Shown here one piece after another: positions 35,646 to 44,134 of a DNA stretch of 64,000 bases. The stretch is from Streptomyces sp. WMMC940. GTDB lineage: Bacteria > Actinomycetota > Actinomycetes > Streptomycetales > Streptomycetaceae. Under the pieces are notes generated by a model, which ran no database searches, was not told the DNA's origin, and worked only from the letters and a program-made list of their open reading frames with translations. The position numbers and the translations under genes were made by a program. Position 1 is the stretch's first letter. Each line of letters opens with the position of its first letter. The DNA lies in NCBI RefSeq assembly GCF_027460265.1, contig NZ_JAPZBC010000001.1, forward strand, positions 3,619,001 through 3,683,000, in the 5' to 3' direction.

Positions 35646-36673
35646 CGGCTGCGCAGCTCCCCGACGATCCCGAACGCGGCCGCCGTCAGCGGCACGGCCA
35701 GCAGCATCCCGAGGATCCCGGCGATGCCCGCGCCCGCGGTGATCGCCAGCATCACGACGGCCGGATGCATCTGGACGGTGCGGCTCTGGATCATCGGCTG
35801 CAGCACATGGCCCTCCAGCACCTGTACGGCGAGGACGACACCGAGCGCCCAGAGCGCGATCACGAAGCCCCGGTCGGCGAGCGCCACGAGCACGGCCATC
35901 GATCCGGAGATGAAGGCCCCCAGATAGGGGATGTAGGCGAAGACGAAGACGAGCGCGCCCAGTCCGACCGCCCCGGGCACCCGCAGGATCAGCAGGCCCA
36001 CGGTGATGCAGACGGCGTCGATCAGGGCGATGAACGTGGTGCCGCGCATGAAGCCCTCGACCGCCCCGAAGGCCCGCCGCCCCATCGCCTCCGCCATGTC
36101 GCCGGTCGACCGCGGCACGAGGGAGCGCAGGGTGGACACCGCGCGGTCGGAATCGCGGAGGAAGAAGAAGATCAGCAGCAGGGCGAGGACCGCGATGGCG
36201 ATCATCTCGCCCACGACGCTGATCCCGGAGATCACCCCGGACGCGGCCGTGCCGCCGAACTTGGAGAGCAGCTCCCTGGAGTTGGTCGCCAGGTCGTCGA
36301 GCGAGGTACCCGCGGCGCCGAAGTGCCTGGCGAGATCCGCCGCGGCCCGCCTGAGGGAGGCGATGATCTGGTCCCCGGACTCGATCAGCGCGTTCACGAC
36401 GATGTACATCGCCCCGCCGACCACCGCGACGACGGCCGCACAGGTGATCCCGGCGGCGAGGGAACGCTGCACCTTCATCCTGACCAGGCGCCGGTGCAGC
36501 GGACCGAGCAGCGCGGTGCCCAGCAGCGCGAGCAGCAGGGGCGTGACGGCGGTCTTGAACTCGACGACCAGCCACACGCCGACGGCGGCGACCCCCGCGA
36601 CGAGCAGGGCGACGGCGCACCAAGCGGCGAGACGCTGCACGGTCCGGGGGAGAAGGGTCTGCGGCGGCGGCAC
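35567..36673 (-). CDS. AI-2E family transporter
   Basis: This 368-residue membrane protein has about eight hydrophobic segments: a pair at the N-terminus, a long periplasmic-type helix region (about 100-150), and the conserved C-terminal half with VFAYIPYLGAFISG near 250 and HVLQPMIQSRTVQMHPAVVML near 290. The family (TqsA/YdiK) exports AI-2 or other small solutes, or exchanges ions; the substrate here is unknown. The GTG at 36673 starts it. The C-terminal tail is low-complexity Gly/Pro/Ser and is encoded antisense to the end of the SpoIIE gene. Confidence 0.88.
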   Translation of the reverse strand: MPPPQTLLPRTVQRLAAWCAVALLVAGVAAVGVWLVVEFKTAVTPLLLALLGTALLGPLHRRLVRMKVQRSLAAGITCAAVVAVVGGAMYIVVNALIESGDQIIASLRRAAADLARHFGAAGTSLDDLATNSRELLSKFGGTAASGVISGISVVGEMIAIAVLALLLIFFFLRDSDRAVSTLRSLVPRSTGDMAEAMGRRAFGAVEGFMRGTTFIALIDAVCITVGLLILRVPGAVGLGALVFVFAYIPYLGAFISGSMAVLVALADRGFVIALWALGVVLAVQVLEGHVLQPMIQSRTVQMHPAVVMLAITAGAGIAGILGMLLAVPLTAAAFGIVGELRSRYEAVGEPTQGPGGTASGGPSSGPGS

Positions 36674-36884
36674 GGCTCCAGCCGATCACGCCCGGCGCGA
36701 CCCGTCCCGTCCGTGGGGTCCGGACGGGTGACGGCTCGTCAGAGGAGGAGCGGCGCTCGTCGCGAAGGGGGAGCGGCCCGCCGCCCGGTCCGCCGGACCC
36801 GGGCGGACGGTATCGGTCGCCGCCCGCCGGAGCGGACGTCGGAGGGGCCGAGGATCACGTCCCGTGGACGGCCGGGCGCCGGGC

Positions 36885-38327
36885 TCAGCCGGTGCAGCCG
36901 GGTACGGCTCCGGGCGGGGCGCAGTTGTCGGGGGTGTTGTCGGTGACCGCGGTCTGGTCGAGGGTGACGGTGCTGCCGGGCTCTTCGTAGATGCCGCCGC
37001 CGCTGGTGGCCTCGTTCCTGGTGACCTTGGAGCCGGTCAGGGTCGCGGTGCCGTCGCCGTTGTACAGGCCGCCGCCGAAGGCACCGGCAGTGTTGTTCCT
37101 GATGGAGGTCTTCTCGATCTCGAGGGTGGCGAAGTTCGCGATGCCGCCGCCGCCCACGTCACCGGGAGCCGTGTTCCCGCTGACGCGGCTGTCGCGGAGG
37201 GTGAGGTCGCCGCCGTTGAGGATGCCGGCGCCGAGCGGTGAGATGTCGGCGAGTGTGTTGTTGCTGACGTGGGTGGACTGCAGGGTGGTGGTGCCGCCGT
37301 TGTTGAAGATGCCTGCGCCCAGGATGATGCCGGTGTTGCCGTTGATCTCGCTTCGCCAGAAGGTCGTGACGGTGCCTTCGCCGGCGAGGATCGCGATGCC
37401 CGCGCCGGTGATCGCGCCGGTGTTCCGGTTCACCTGGCTGCGGATGAACGTCGCGGGGGCGTCTTCGGCGAAGATTCCGCCCCCCACCTCGTTGCGGGAC
37501 GTGTTCTCGTTGACGGTGCTGTCGGTGAGGGAGAGGCTGCTTCTCTCGGCGTGGATGCCGCCCCCGTCGTCGCCGGTGTTGCCGTTCACGCTGCTCCGCT
37601 TGAGAGACAGCGTCGTCCCGTCGGTGAAGATGCCCCCGCCGTGGTCGGTCGCGGTGTTGCCGTCCACATGGCTGGAGGTTGCGGTGACGTCGGCGCCGCT
37701 CTCGGCGTAGACCGCGCCGCCACTGTCGGCGGCGTTGTTGCCGGTGAGGGTGGTGCACTTCAGGGTCAGGCCGCGGTCGTCGTCGACGAGGACGGCGCCG
37801 CCGTCGTCGGTGCTGCTGCCGCCGCGGACGGTCAGGCCCGAGCCGCTCCGGCAGTCCCGGTCCCGGTCGTCCCGGTCCCGGTCGCGGTCGACGCCGCCGA
37901 GGGCCGAGGCGGCGCTCACGCCGTCGCCGCGGCCCTTCCCGCGGGCGGTGCCGTCGAGAGTGAGGGCGCCTGCCGGGCCGGTGACCTCGAAGACGCGGAA
38001 CTGGGGAGCGGTGGCGGCCCGTTCGATGACCGTGTCCTCGCCGCCCTTGAGCGTGACGGGGGTGGTGATGAGCGGCAGGCCGTTGGGGTCGCCGCTGGGA
38101 CCGGTGTTGTCCACTGCCGTGAGCGTATAGGTGCACCTGGGAGCCAGCCGGACGGTGCCGCCGCCCGCGGCGTTGGCGGCGTCGACGGCCGCCTTCAGGG
38201 CCTCGACGTCACAGGCGATGGCATCGGAGGGTCTGGACGGGTCGGCCTGCGCGGACAGTGCCGGGACGAAGGCGAGGCCGAGGGCCAGGGCAGCGCGGAC
38301 GCCGCCCGCTCTCGAAACGGATCTCAT
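36885..38327 (-). CDS. secreted right-handed parallel beta-helix protein
   Basis: This 480-residue protein has a Sec signal peptide (MRSVSRAGGVRAALALGLAFVPALSAQA) and a short N-terminal domain (ALKAAVDAANAAGGGTVRLAPRCTYTLT) typical of pectin-lyase-like proteins. An Asp/Arg tract (DRDRDRDDRDRD) follows, and then about ten beta-helix coils of roughly 22-26 residues with consensus S-x-V-x-x-N-T-A-x-x-x-G-G-G-I. GGAG precedes the ATG at 38327. It could be a polysaccharide-binding or degrading protein or a surface adhesin. I see no obvious catalytic Asp triad, so lyase activity is uncertain. Confidence 0.82.
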   Translation of the reverse strand: MRSVSRAGGVRAALALGLAFVPALSAQADPSRPSDAIACDVEALKAAVDAANAAGGGTVRLAPRCTYTLTAVDNTGPSGDPNGLPLITTPVTLKGGEDTVIERAATAPQFRVFEVTGPAGALTLDGTARGKGRGDGVSAASALGGVDRDRDRDDRDRDCRSGSGLTVRGGSSTDDGGAVLVDDDRGLTLKCTTLTGNNAADSGGAVYAESGADVTATSSHVDGNTATDHGGGIFTDGTTLSLKRSSVNGNTGDDGGGIHAERSSLSLTDSTVNENTSRNEVGGGIFAEDAPATFIRSQVNRNTGAITGAGIAILAGEGTVTTFWRSEINGNTGIILGAGIFNNGGTTTLQSTHVSNNTLADISPLGAGILNGGDLTLRDSRVSGNTAPGDVGGGGIANFATLEIEKTSIRNNTAGAFGGGLYNGDGTATLTGSKVTRNEATSGGGIYEEPGSTVTLDQTAVTDNTPDNCAPPGAVPGCTG

Positions 38328-38561
38328 GGCAGCTCCATCGGTGTGGGGACCAGCACCGTAGGCGCCACGTCCCGGCCCCGCTCCCAACACACCACAGGAG
38401 CGAGGCGGCACCACACCGATGCCCCACCGCAGCACCCGGGCGGTCGGGGCGCTCGCGGAGGCGGTCCGGACCGACGGGTGCCGCCGCGCCCGCCCCACCG
38501 GGGCCCCGGGGCAGGCGGCGTCGACCGCACGCCCGCCGGGTCGCGAACCCGGGCCCGGGAG

Positions 38562-39518
38562 TCACATCCCGTGGACGGCCGGGACGGTGCCGAGGCGGCC
38601 CTTCTGGAAGTCGTCGAACGCCTGCTGGAGCTCCTCGCGGGTGTTCATGACGAACGGCCCGTAGTGCGCCATGGGCTCCCGGATCGGCCGCCCGCCGAGC
38701 AGCACGACCTCCAGGTCCGGGGTGTGTGAGTCCTGCTTCTCGTCCGCACGGACGGTCAGCGAGCCGCCGGCACCGAAGACCGCGGTCTGGCCCAGATGGA
38801 TCGGACGACGCTCGGCACCGACCGAGCCCTTGCCCGCCAGCACATACGCCAGCCCGTTGAAGTCCTCCCGCCACGGCAGTGTGACCTCCGCACCCGGCGC
38901 CACCGTCGCATGGATCATCGTGATCGGCGTGTGCGTGATGCCGGGACCGGCATGCCCGTCCAGCTCACCGGCGATCACTCGCAGCAGCGCGCCGCCGTCG
39001 GGCGTGGTCAGCAGCTGGACGTTGCCGCCGCGGATGTCCTGGTAGCGCGGAGGCATCATCTTGTCCTTGGCCGGCAGGTTCACCCACAGCTGGAGGCCGT
39101 GGAACAGACCGCCGGACACGACCAGGTGCTCCGGCGGCGCCTCGATGTGCAGCAGGCCCGCGCCCGCCGTCATCCACTGCGTGTCCCCATTGGTGATGGT
39201 GCCGCCACCGCCCTGGGAGTCCTGGTGGTCGAAGATCCCGTCGATGATGTACGTGACGGTCTCGAAGCCGCGGTGCGGGTGCCAGGGGGTGCCCTTCGGC
39301 TCGCCCGGCGCGTACTCCACCTCGCCCATCTGGTCCATCATGATGAACGGGTCGAGGTGCTTGTAGTTGATCCCGGCGAACGCGCGGCGCACCGGGAAAC
39401 CCTCCCCCTCGTATCCCTGGGGCGCCGTGGTCACGGCGAGCACGGGCCGCTGGACGGCGCCGTCGGCCGCGGTGACGCGCGGCAGGGTCAGGGGGTTTTC
39501 GACGGTCACTGCAGGCAT
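38562..39518 (-). CDS. pirin family protein
   Basis: This 318-residue bicupin has the pirin N-terminal metal site GTPWHPHRGFETVTYIIDG (near residue 78) followed by DTQWMTAGAGLLHIEAPPE, giving the His/His/His/Glu iron ligands. The pirin C-terminal domain ends about residue 285. Some pirins are quercetinases and others are redox sensors; the role here is open. AAGGAGG six bases before the ATG at 39518 fixes the start; an upstream extension is spurious. The gene appears monocistronic. Confidence 0.93.
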   Translation of the reverse strand: MPAVTVENPLTLPRVTAADGAVQRPVLAVTTAPQGYEGEGFPVRRAFAGINYKHLDPFIMMDQMGEVEYAPGEPKGTPWHPHRGFETVTYIIDGIFDHQDSQGGGGTITNGDTQWMTAGAGLLHIEAPPEHLVVSGGLFHGLQLWVNLPAKDKMMPPRYQDIRGGNVQLLTTPDGGALLRVIAGELDGHAGPGITHTPITMIHATVAPGAEVTLPWREDFNGLAYVLAGKGSVGAERRPIHLGQTAVFGAGGSLTVRADEKQDSHTPDLEVVLLGGRPIREPMAHYGPFVMNTREELQQAFDDFQKGRLGTVPAVHGM

Positions 39519-39670
39519 GGGGGGACCTCCTTGTGCGTCCAGGTTAGTTGAATCCTGAACTTCTCGCCACCCCCAACACGGATCCCTCCGGACGCATTCC
39601 CGGAGACCCCGCCCTGGACGGGCTCCGCGCCGCCCGGAGAAGGCCCCACGCACGGTGCCCCCCGCACACA

Positions 39671-39710
39671 GACGACCGGCGAGCACCTCGGAGGATGCTC
39701 GCCGGTCGTC
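39671..39710 (-). terminator. terminator downstream of the SseB gene
   Basis: Perfect 15-base arms (GACGACCGGCGAGCA and its complement) flank a 10-base loop, 23 bases past the stop of the SseB-family gene. Confidence 0.8.
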
Positions 39711-39732
39711 GGACGGAGAGAGGCTGCGGGGA

Positions 39733-40230
39733 CTACCCGTACATGCGCCGCATCGCGAAGTCGACCATCTGCTCGACGGCCTTGGCGTCGAAGACCATCC
39801 GGTGCTCGCCCTCCATGTCGAGGACGAAGCCGTACCCGGTGGGCAGCAGGTCGATCACCTCGGCACCGGTGATCACGAAGTACTTGGACTCCTTGCCCGC
39901 GTAGCGGCGCAGCTCCTTGAGCGAGCTGAACATCGGGATCACCGGCTGCTGTGTGTTGTGCAGCGCCAGGAAGCCGGGATTGTCCCCACGCGGGCAGTAC
40001 ACCTTCGACGTCGCGAAGACCTGCTGGAAGTCCTCCGCGGAGAGCGACCCCGTCGTGAAGGCCCGCACCGCGTCCGCGAGCGAAGGGGGTGACGGCTCGG
40101 GGTACAGCGGCTGCTCACCGTAGCCCGCTCCGGGCATCCCGGCACCGGGCATGCCCGCGCCCGACATCGGCTGCTGCGGCGGGGGGCCGTAGTGCTGCTG
40201 ACCGCCGGGGGTCTGGTCGTAGCCGTACAT
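39733..40230 (-). CDS. SseB family protein
   Basis: This 165-residue protein has an N-terminal Gly/Pro/Gln/Met-rich tail (MYGYDQTPGGQQHYG, with GAGMPGAGMPGAG repeats) of about 45 residues, then an SseB N-terminal-like domain. Typical stretches are VYCPRGDNPGFLALHNTQQPVIPMFSS and LLPTGYGFVLDMEGEHRMVFD. Streptomyces carries several such short SseB proteins, often close to signalling genes; the biochemical role is not known. The ATG at 40230 is the first start in frame. Confidence 0.82.
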   Translation of the reverse strand: MYGYDQTPGGQQHYGPPPQQPMSGAGMPGAGMPGAGYGEQPLYPEPSPPSLADAVRAFTTGSLSAEDFQQVFATSKVYCPRGDNPGFLALHNTQQPVIPMFSSLKELRRYAGKESKYFVITGAEVIDLLPTGYGFVLDMEGEHRMVFDAKAVEQMVDFAMRRMYG

Positions 40231-40284
40231 GGGCGCAAGCCTACCGAGGCTCCGCCGGGAGCGGGTCCGGCCGCCGGTCCCGCC

Positions 40285-40500
40285 TCAGCGGCCGAGCCCC
40301 CCGGTCCTGATCGCGCCCACGAAGGACGACCACGCGCCGGCACCGACCGCGAGGACGGGACCGTGGGGCGTCTTCGAGTCGCGGACGGGGACGACGCGGG
40401 AGAAGCCTTCGGCGACTTCCAGGCACTCGCCGCCCGTTCCGTTGCTGTAGCTGCTCTTGCGCCAGCGAACGTTGCTCAAGTCAACGTGTGTTTTTGCCAT
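40285..40500 (-). CDS. DUF397 domain-containing protein
   Basis: This 71-residue protein carries the DUF397 core WRKSSYSNGTGGECLEVAEG, then VPVRDSKTPHGPVLAVGAGAWSSFVGAI. Genes of this type follow XRE/DUF5753 regulators throughout Streptomyces (WhiJ/AbaA-like developmental loci), where the small protein is thought to work with the regulator. Here its start lies inside the 3' end of the upstream regulator gene (20-base overlap), so translation is coupled. Confidence 0.92.
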   Translation of the reverse strand: MAKTHVDLSNVRWRKSSYSNGTGGECLEVAEGFSRVVPVRDSKTPHGPVLAVGAGAWSSFVGAIRTGGLGR

Positions 40501-41332
40501 TTCGGAAGTCCTCTGCCGCAGCCTCGACCATGGCCAGGGACGCCTCAGGCGGCAGTGCGGCGGCCCTCAGCAGATCGTACGACTGCCGGTACTGCTTCAC
40601 GAGCCGTGGATAGTCGACGAGTTGACCGCTGTGGAGGCTCTCCAGATAGACCACGGGGGGCGCGTCCGGGAACGTCATGATCCTTGTCATTCCCATCATG
40701 AACGGATGGGCGGACGTGGTTTCCGGGACGATCTGCAGAATGGACCGGGTCTCTCTGATCGTCGTCGCCAAGTGTGACAGCAAAACCGTCATCTCCCGGG
40801 GCGCGAGGACGGGCCGGCGGATCACCGACTCGTCGAGGACCGCCCAGAGCGACGGCGGCGAAGCCTGGCCGAAGAGCGTCGCACGTGTTACGCGGGCAGC
40901 GACCTTCTCCTCCACCACCTCCTCCGGCGCCCGTGGCATGGCGGCCCGGACGATGGCGCGTGCGTACGCCTCCGTCTGCAGCAGCCCCGGCACCAGCATC
41001 GGGGCCCAGTCCTCGATCGTCTCGGCGAACCGCTCCATCTCGGCCACGTCAGCGAAGTACTCCGCGTGCCCGGACTGCTTGGCCTTCCGCGCGTCTTCAC
41101 AGCGGCGCTGGAAAAAGCCGTCCGTGCCCAGCCGCTCGTCCACGTGCCGGGCGAGGTCCGCGGGCATCCGCCGCTCGCCGCGCTCGATCTGGCTGAGGAA
41201 CGGCACGCCGCGGAAACTGCCGTCGGCCAGCTGCTCCAGCGTGAGCCCCGCCTCCTCCCGCTTGTACCGCAGCTCGGCGCCGTAGAAGGACGGGACGCCC
41301 ACCGAAGCGTCGGGGTCCTTGCGAGGGGGCAC
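40481..41332 (-). CDS. XRE-family HTH regulator with DUF5753 domain (WhiJ-like)
   Basis: This 283-residue regulator has an N-terminal XRE helix-turn-helix at about residues 17-70 (GAELRYKREEAGLTLEQLADGS ... FLSQIERGERRMP). The C-terminal DUF5753 ligand/partner domain has the typical LVPGLLQTEAYARAIVRA near residue 114 and VYLESLHSGQLVDYP near 230. This is the WhiJ-type family linked to Streptomyces development and secondary metabolism. The GTG at 41332 is the start. It forms a unit with DUF397 and is divergent from a small protein and an RsbW-like ATPase gene, a recurrent arrangement. Confidence 0.92.
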   Translation of the reverse strand: MPPRKDPDASVGVPSFYGAELRYKREEAGLTLEQLADGSFRGVPFLSQIERGERRMPADLARHVDERLGTDGFFQRRCEDARKAKQSGHAEYFADVAEMERFAETIEDWAPMLVPGLLQTEAYARAIVRAAMPRAPEEVVEEKVAARVTRATLFGQASPPSLWAVLDESVIRRPVLAPREMTVLLSHLATTIRETRSILQIVPETTSAHPFMMGMTRIMTFPDAPPVVYLESLHSGQLVDYPRLVKQYRQSYDLLRAAALPPEASLAMVEAAAEDFRNGKNTR

Positions 41333-41489
41333 GACTCACCACCGCCAATTTGCCAGTCACGCAGCGCAACCCGAAGTGCTTTCCACGGTACGCACGGCGA
41401 CGCCACTGTGTGAGGCGTTCGTCACAGACCGCACGGAAGGTGTACGCAGTGCCCGTTGCCCATCCCACGAGTCCGACGCCACGGAGTGC

Positions 41490-41645
41490 GTGGCGCAGTT
41501 GCGCGCCGCGCTCGCCGAGCACGGCATCACGCTGCCCTCGCTCGGCAGCGACCACCGGACCCCGCCGCTCGTCACCCTCGGCAACTGCAACACGGCCACG
41601 GCCCGCGCCCTCGCCGCCGCGCTCCGCGGGGCGGCCGGGCGGTGA
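41490..41645 (+). CDS. small conserved protein upstream of the RsbW-like ATPase (start uncertain)
   Basis: The frame ending at 41645 encodes VAQLRAALAEHGITLPSLG ... TLGNCNTATARALAAAL, a short helix-rich pattern I recognise from small Streptomyces proteins that accompany XRE/HATPase loci. The GTG at 41490 gives 51 residues. An earlier TTG at 41319 or CTG at 41406 would add up to 57 residues, of which the part nearest the GTG (SARCPSHESDATEC) could be genuine. The stop overlaps the next gene by the GTGA arrangement, which supports real translation. Function is unknown. Confidence 0.55.
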   Translation: MAQLRAALAEHGITLPSLGSDHRTPPLVTLGNCNTATARALAAALRGAAGR

Positions 41646-42076
41646 GGCGGCTGGATGTCACGCTCCTCGCGGCTCCGGACGAGGTCCCGGCGCTCCGCCG
41701 GACCGTGCGAGGGCACGTGGGGGCCGAGTGGCCGGAACTCCAGCTGTGCGTCAGCGAGCTGGTGACGAACGTGATCGCCCACCTCGGGGAGGGCACGCCC
41801 GTGACGGTGAGCGTCTCCGTCGCGGACGACGGCCGGACGCGGGTCGCGGTCACCGATCCGTACCCGCTGCGGTGGCCCGTCCCGCGCCCGGCCGAAGGCG
41901 ATGACGAGTCCGGACGCGGCCTCGCACTGCTGGACGCGGTCAGTATGCGCTGGGGTGTGGACCGGGGCCCGGACGGCAAGACAGTCTGGTGCGAGCCGGC
42001 GGGCCCGGAAGTGCCGTGGGATGCGGGCCGCGTCACAGATGTCCGTGAGGGGTTGCTTCTTATTACCGACGGGTAG
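41642..42076 (+). CDS. ATP-binding protein, RsbW/SpoIIAB-like (HATPase_c_2)
   Basis: This 144-residue protein has the GHKL fold of anti-sigma-factor kinases: N-box [15 protein letters not shown] near residue 38 and G1 box [15 protein letters not shown] near 90. It could bind and phosphorylate a regulator or hold a sigma factor, but no target gene is adjacent. The GTG start overlaps the upstream small gene's stop. It is divergent from the WhiJ-like regulator, the usual context for this class. The last codons (CTT CTT ATT) are A/T-ending, unlike the rest of the gene. Confidence 0.86.
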   Translation: MRRLDVTLLAAPDEVPALRRTVRGHVGAEWPELQLCVSELVTNVIAHLGEGTPVTVSVSVADDGRTRVAVTDPYPLRWPVPRPAEGDDESGRGLALLDAVSMRWGVDRGPDGKTVWCEPAGPEVPWDAGRVTDVREGLLLITDG

Positions 42077-42150
42077 CATCATCGTGGCTACTTGCTGGTA
42101 GATGTACGAGGAACCCTGCCTCCTCCCCGATCCGTTACGGAGCCGTCGCC

Positions 42151-43978
42151 ATGGGGCACTACAAGTCGAATCTCCGCGACATCGAGTTCAACCTCTTCGA
42201 GGTCCTCGGGCGCGACAAGCTGTACGGCACCGGCCCGTTCGCGGAGATGGACGTCGAGACCGCCAAGAGCATCCTCGACGAGATCGCCCGCCTCGCGGAG
42301 AACGACCTCGCCGAGTCCTTCGCCGACGCCGACCGCAACCCGCCGGTCTTCGACCCCGAGACCAACACCGCCCCGGTGCCGGCGAGCTTCAAGAAGAGCT
42401 ACAAGGCCTTCATGGACTCCGAGTACTGGCGCCTCGGCCTCCCCGAGGAGATCGGTGGCACCACCGCGCCGCGCTCCCTCGTCTGGTCCTACGCCGAACT
42501 GCTCCTCGGCTCGAACCCGGCGATATGGATGTACTCCTCGGGCCCGGCGTTCGCCGGCATCCTCCACGACGAGGGCAACGAGGCCCAGAAGAAGATCGCC
42601 CAGATCGCGGTCGAGAAGCAGTGGGGCTCCACCATGGTCCTCACCGAGCCCGACGCGGGCTCGGACGTGGGCGCCGGACGCACCAAGGCGATCCAGCAGG
42701 ACGACGGCTCCTGGCACATCGAGGGCGTGAAGCGCTTCATCACCTCCGGTGAGCACGACATGGAGGAGAACATCCTCCACTACGTCCTCGCCCGCCCCGA
42801 GGGCCACGGCCCGGGCACCAAGGGCCTGTCCCTCTTCCTCGTGCCGAAGTTCCACTTCGACTGGGAGACCGGTGAGCTGGGCGAGCGCAACGGCGTCTAC
42901 GCCACCAACGTCGAGCACAAGATGGGCCTCAAGGCGTCCAACACGTGCGAGATGACCTTCGGCGACAAGCACCCCGCCAAGGGCTGGCTGATCGGCGACA
43001 AGCACGACGGCATCCGCCAGATGTTCATGATCATCGAGTTCGCCCGCATGATGGTCGGCACGAAGGCGATCTCCACGCTGTCGACGGGCTACCTCAACGC
43101 GCTGGAGTACGCCAAGGAGCGCGTCCAGGGTCCCGACCTGGCGAACTTCATGGACAAGACCGCGCCCAAGGTCACCATCACCCACCACCCCGACGTGCGC
43201 CGCTCGCTGATGACGCAGAAGGCGTACGCGGAGGGCATGCGCTCCCTCGTCCTCTACACCGCCGCGGTGCAGGACGAGATCGCGTTCAAGGAGGCCGCGG
43301 GCGAGGACGCCAAGTCCCTGCACGGCCTGAACGACCTGCTGCTGCCGATCGTGAAGGGCTACGGCTCCGAGAAGGCGTACGAGCAGCTCGCCCAGTCGCT
43401 GCAGATCTTCGGCGGCTCCGGGTACCTGCAGGAGTACCCGATCGAGCAGTACATCCGCGACGCCAAGATCGACACCCTCTACGAGGGCACCACCGCGATC
43501 CAGGGCCAGGACTACTTCTTCCGGAAGATCGTCCGCGACCAGGGCGCGTCGCTGAACCTGCTGGCCGAGGAGATCAAGAAGTTCCTCGCGGTCGGCACCG
43601 GCGGCGACGAGCTGGCCGGCGCCCGCGACGCCCTCTCCAAGGGCCGCCGTGGACCTGGAGGCGATCGTCGGCCGGATGCTCACCGACCTCACCGCCACCG
43701 GCGAGGACGTCAAGAACATCTACAAGGTCGGCCTCAACACCACGCGCCTGCTGCTCGCCTCCGGCGACGTCGTCGTCGGCTACCTGCTGCTGCGCGGTGC
43801 GGCCGTCGCCGCCGAGAAGCTGGAGACCGCCTCCGCCAAGGACAAGGCGTTCTACCAGGGCAAGATCGCGGCCGCGAAGTTCTTCGCCGCCAACGTCCTG
43901 CCCGGCGTCTCGCTCGCCCGCGAGATCGCCGAGGGCGTCGACAACGACCTGATGGAACTGGACGAGGCGGCCTTCTAG
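42151..43978 (+). pseudogene. acyl-CoA dehydrogenase, interrupted by a +1 frameshift
   Basis: Frame 1 encodes about 497 residues of an acyl-CoA dehydrogenase: [19 protein letters not shown], the flavin motif [17 protein letters not shown] (about 165) and [18 protein letters not shown] (about 450). The reading then breaks at a GGG run (43641-43643). After it, frame 2 encodes the missing C-terminus ([21 protein letters not shown] ... ELDEAAF) to a TAG at 43976. Removing one G restores [12 protein letters not shown] and a 608-residue protein, the usual length for this family with its extra C-terminal domain. Unshifted, frame 1 runs on to 44124 as Arg-rich nonsense. It is either a sequencing error or a recent mutation. 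Confidence 0.88.
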
Positions 43979-44002
43979 TCCGCGCTCGCACCACACCGCC
44001 GC

Positions 44003-44039
44003 GAAGGCCCGCTCCCGTCCCGTCCCGGAGCGGGCCTTC
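44003..44039 (+). terminator. terminator after the acyl-CoA dehydrogenase gene
   Basis: Perfect 13-base arms (GAAGGCCCGCTCC and its complement) flank an 11-base loop, 25 bases past the restored TAG stop. Its position supports 43978 as the true gene end. Confidence 0.8.
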
Positions 44040-44134
44040 CGCCGTACCGTGGCCCCCACCCCCGTACCGCGCGCGGAAGCCCCGTCCCACCGGGCGTACC
44101 GGGCCCTCGGGGAACGCTCGTTAAGGTGAACACC

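Noticed and set aside
33318..36689. Very long open frame antisense to the SpoIIE phosphatase gene
   Set aside because: It lies opposite well-recognised domains, its translation is Arg/Gly/Ala-rich without a recognisable family, and it arises from the G/C bias of third codon positions.
36706..36728. CCCGTCCG/CGGACGGG hairpin between the beta-helix and AI-2E genes as a terminator
   Set aside because: The arms are only eight bases and it lies over 150 bases from the beta-helix stop. It may be real but is too weak to call.
42077..42110. CTAC-N6-GTAG symmetry upstream of the acyl-CoA dehydrogenase gene as an operator
   Set aside because: The arms are only four bases and do not extend, so it is within chance expectation.
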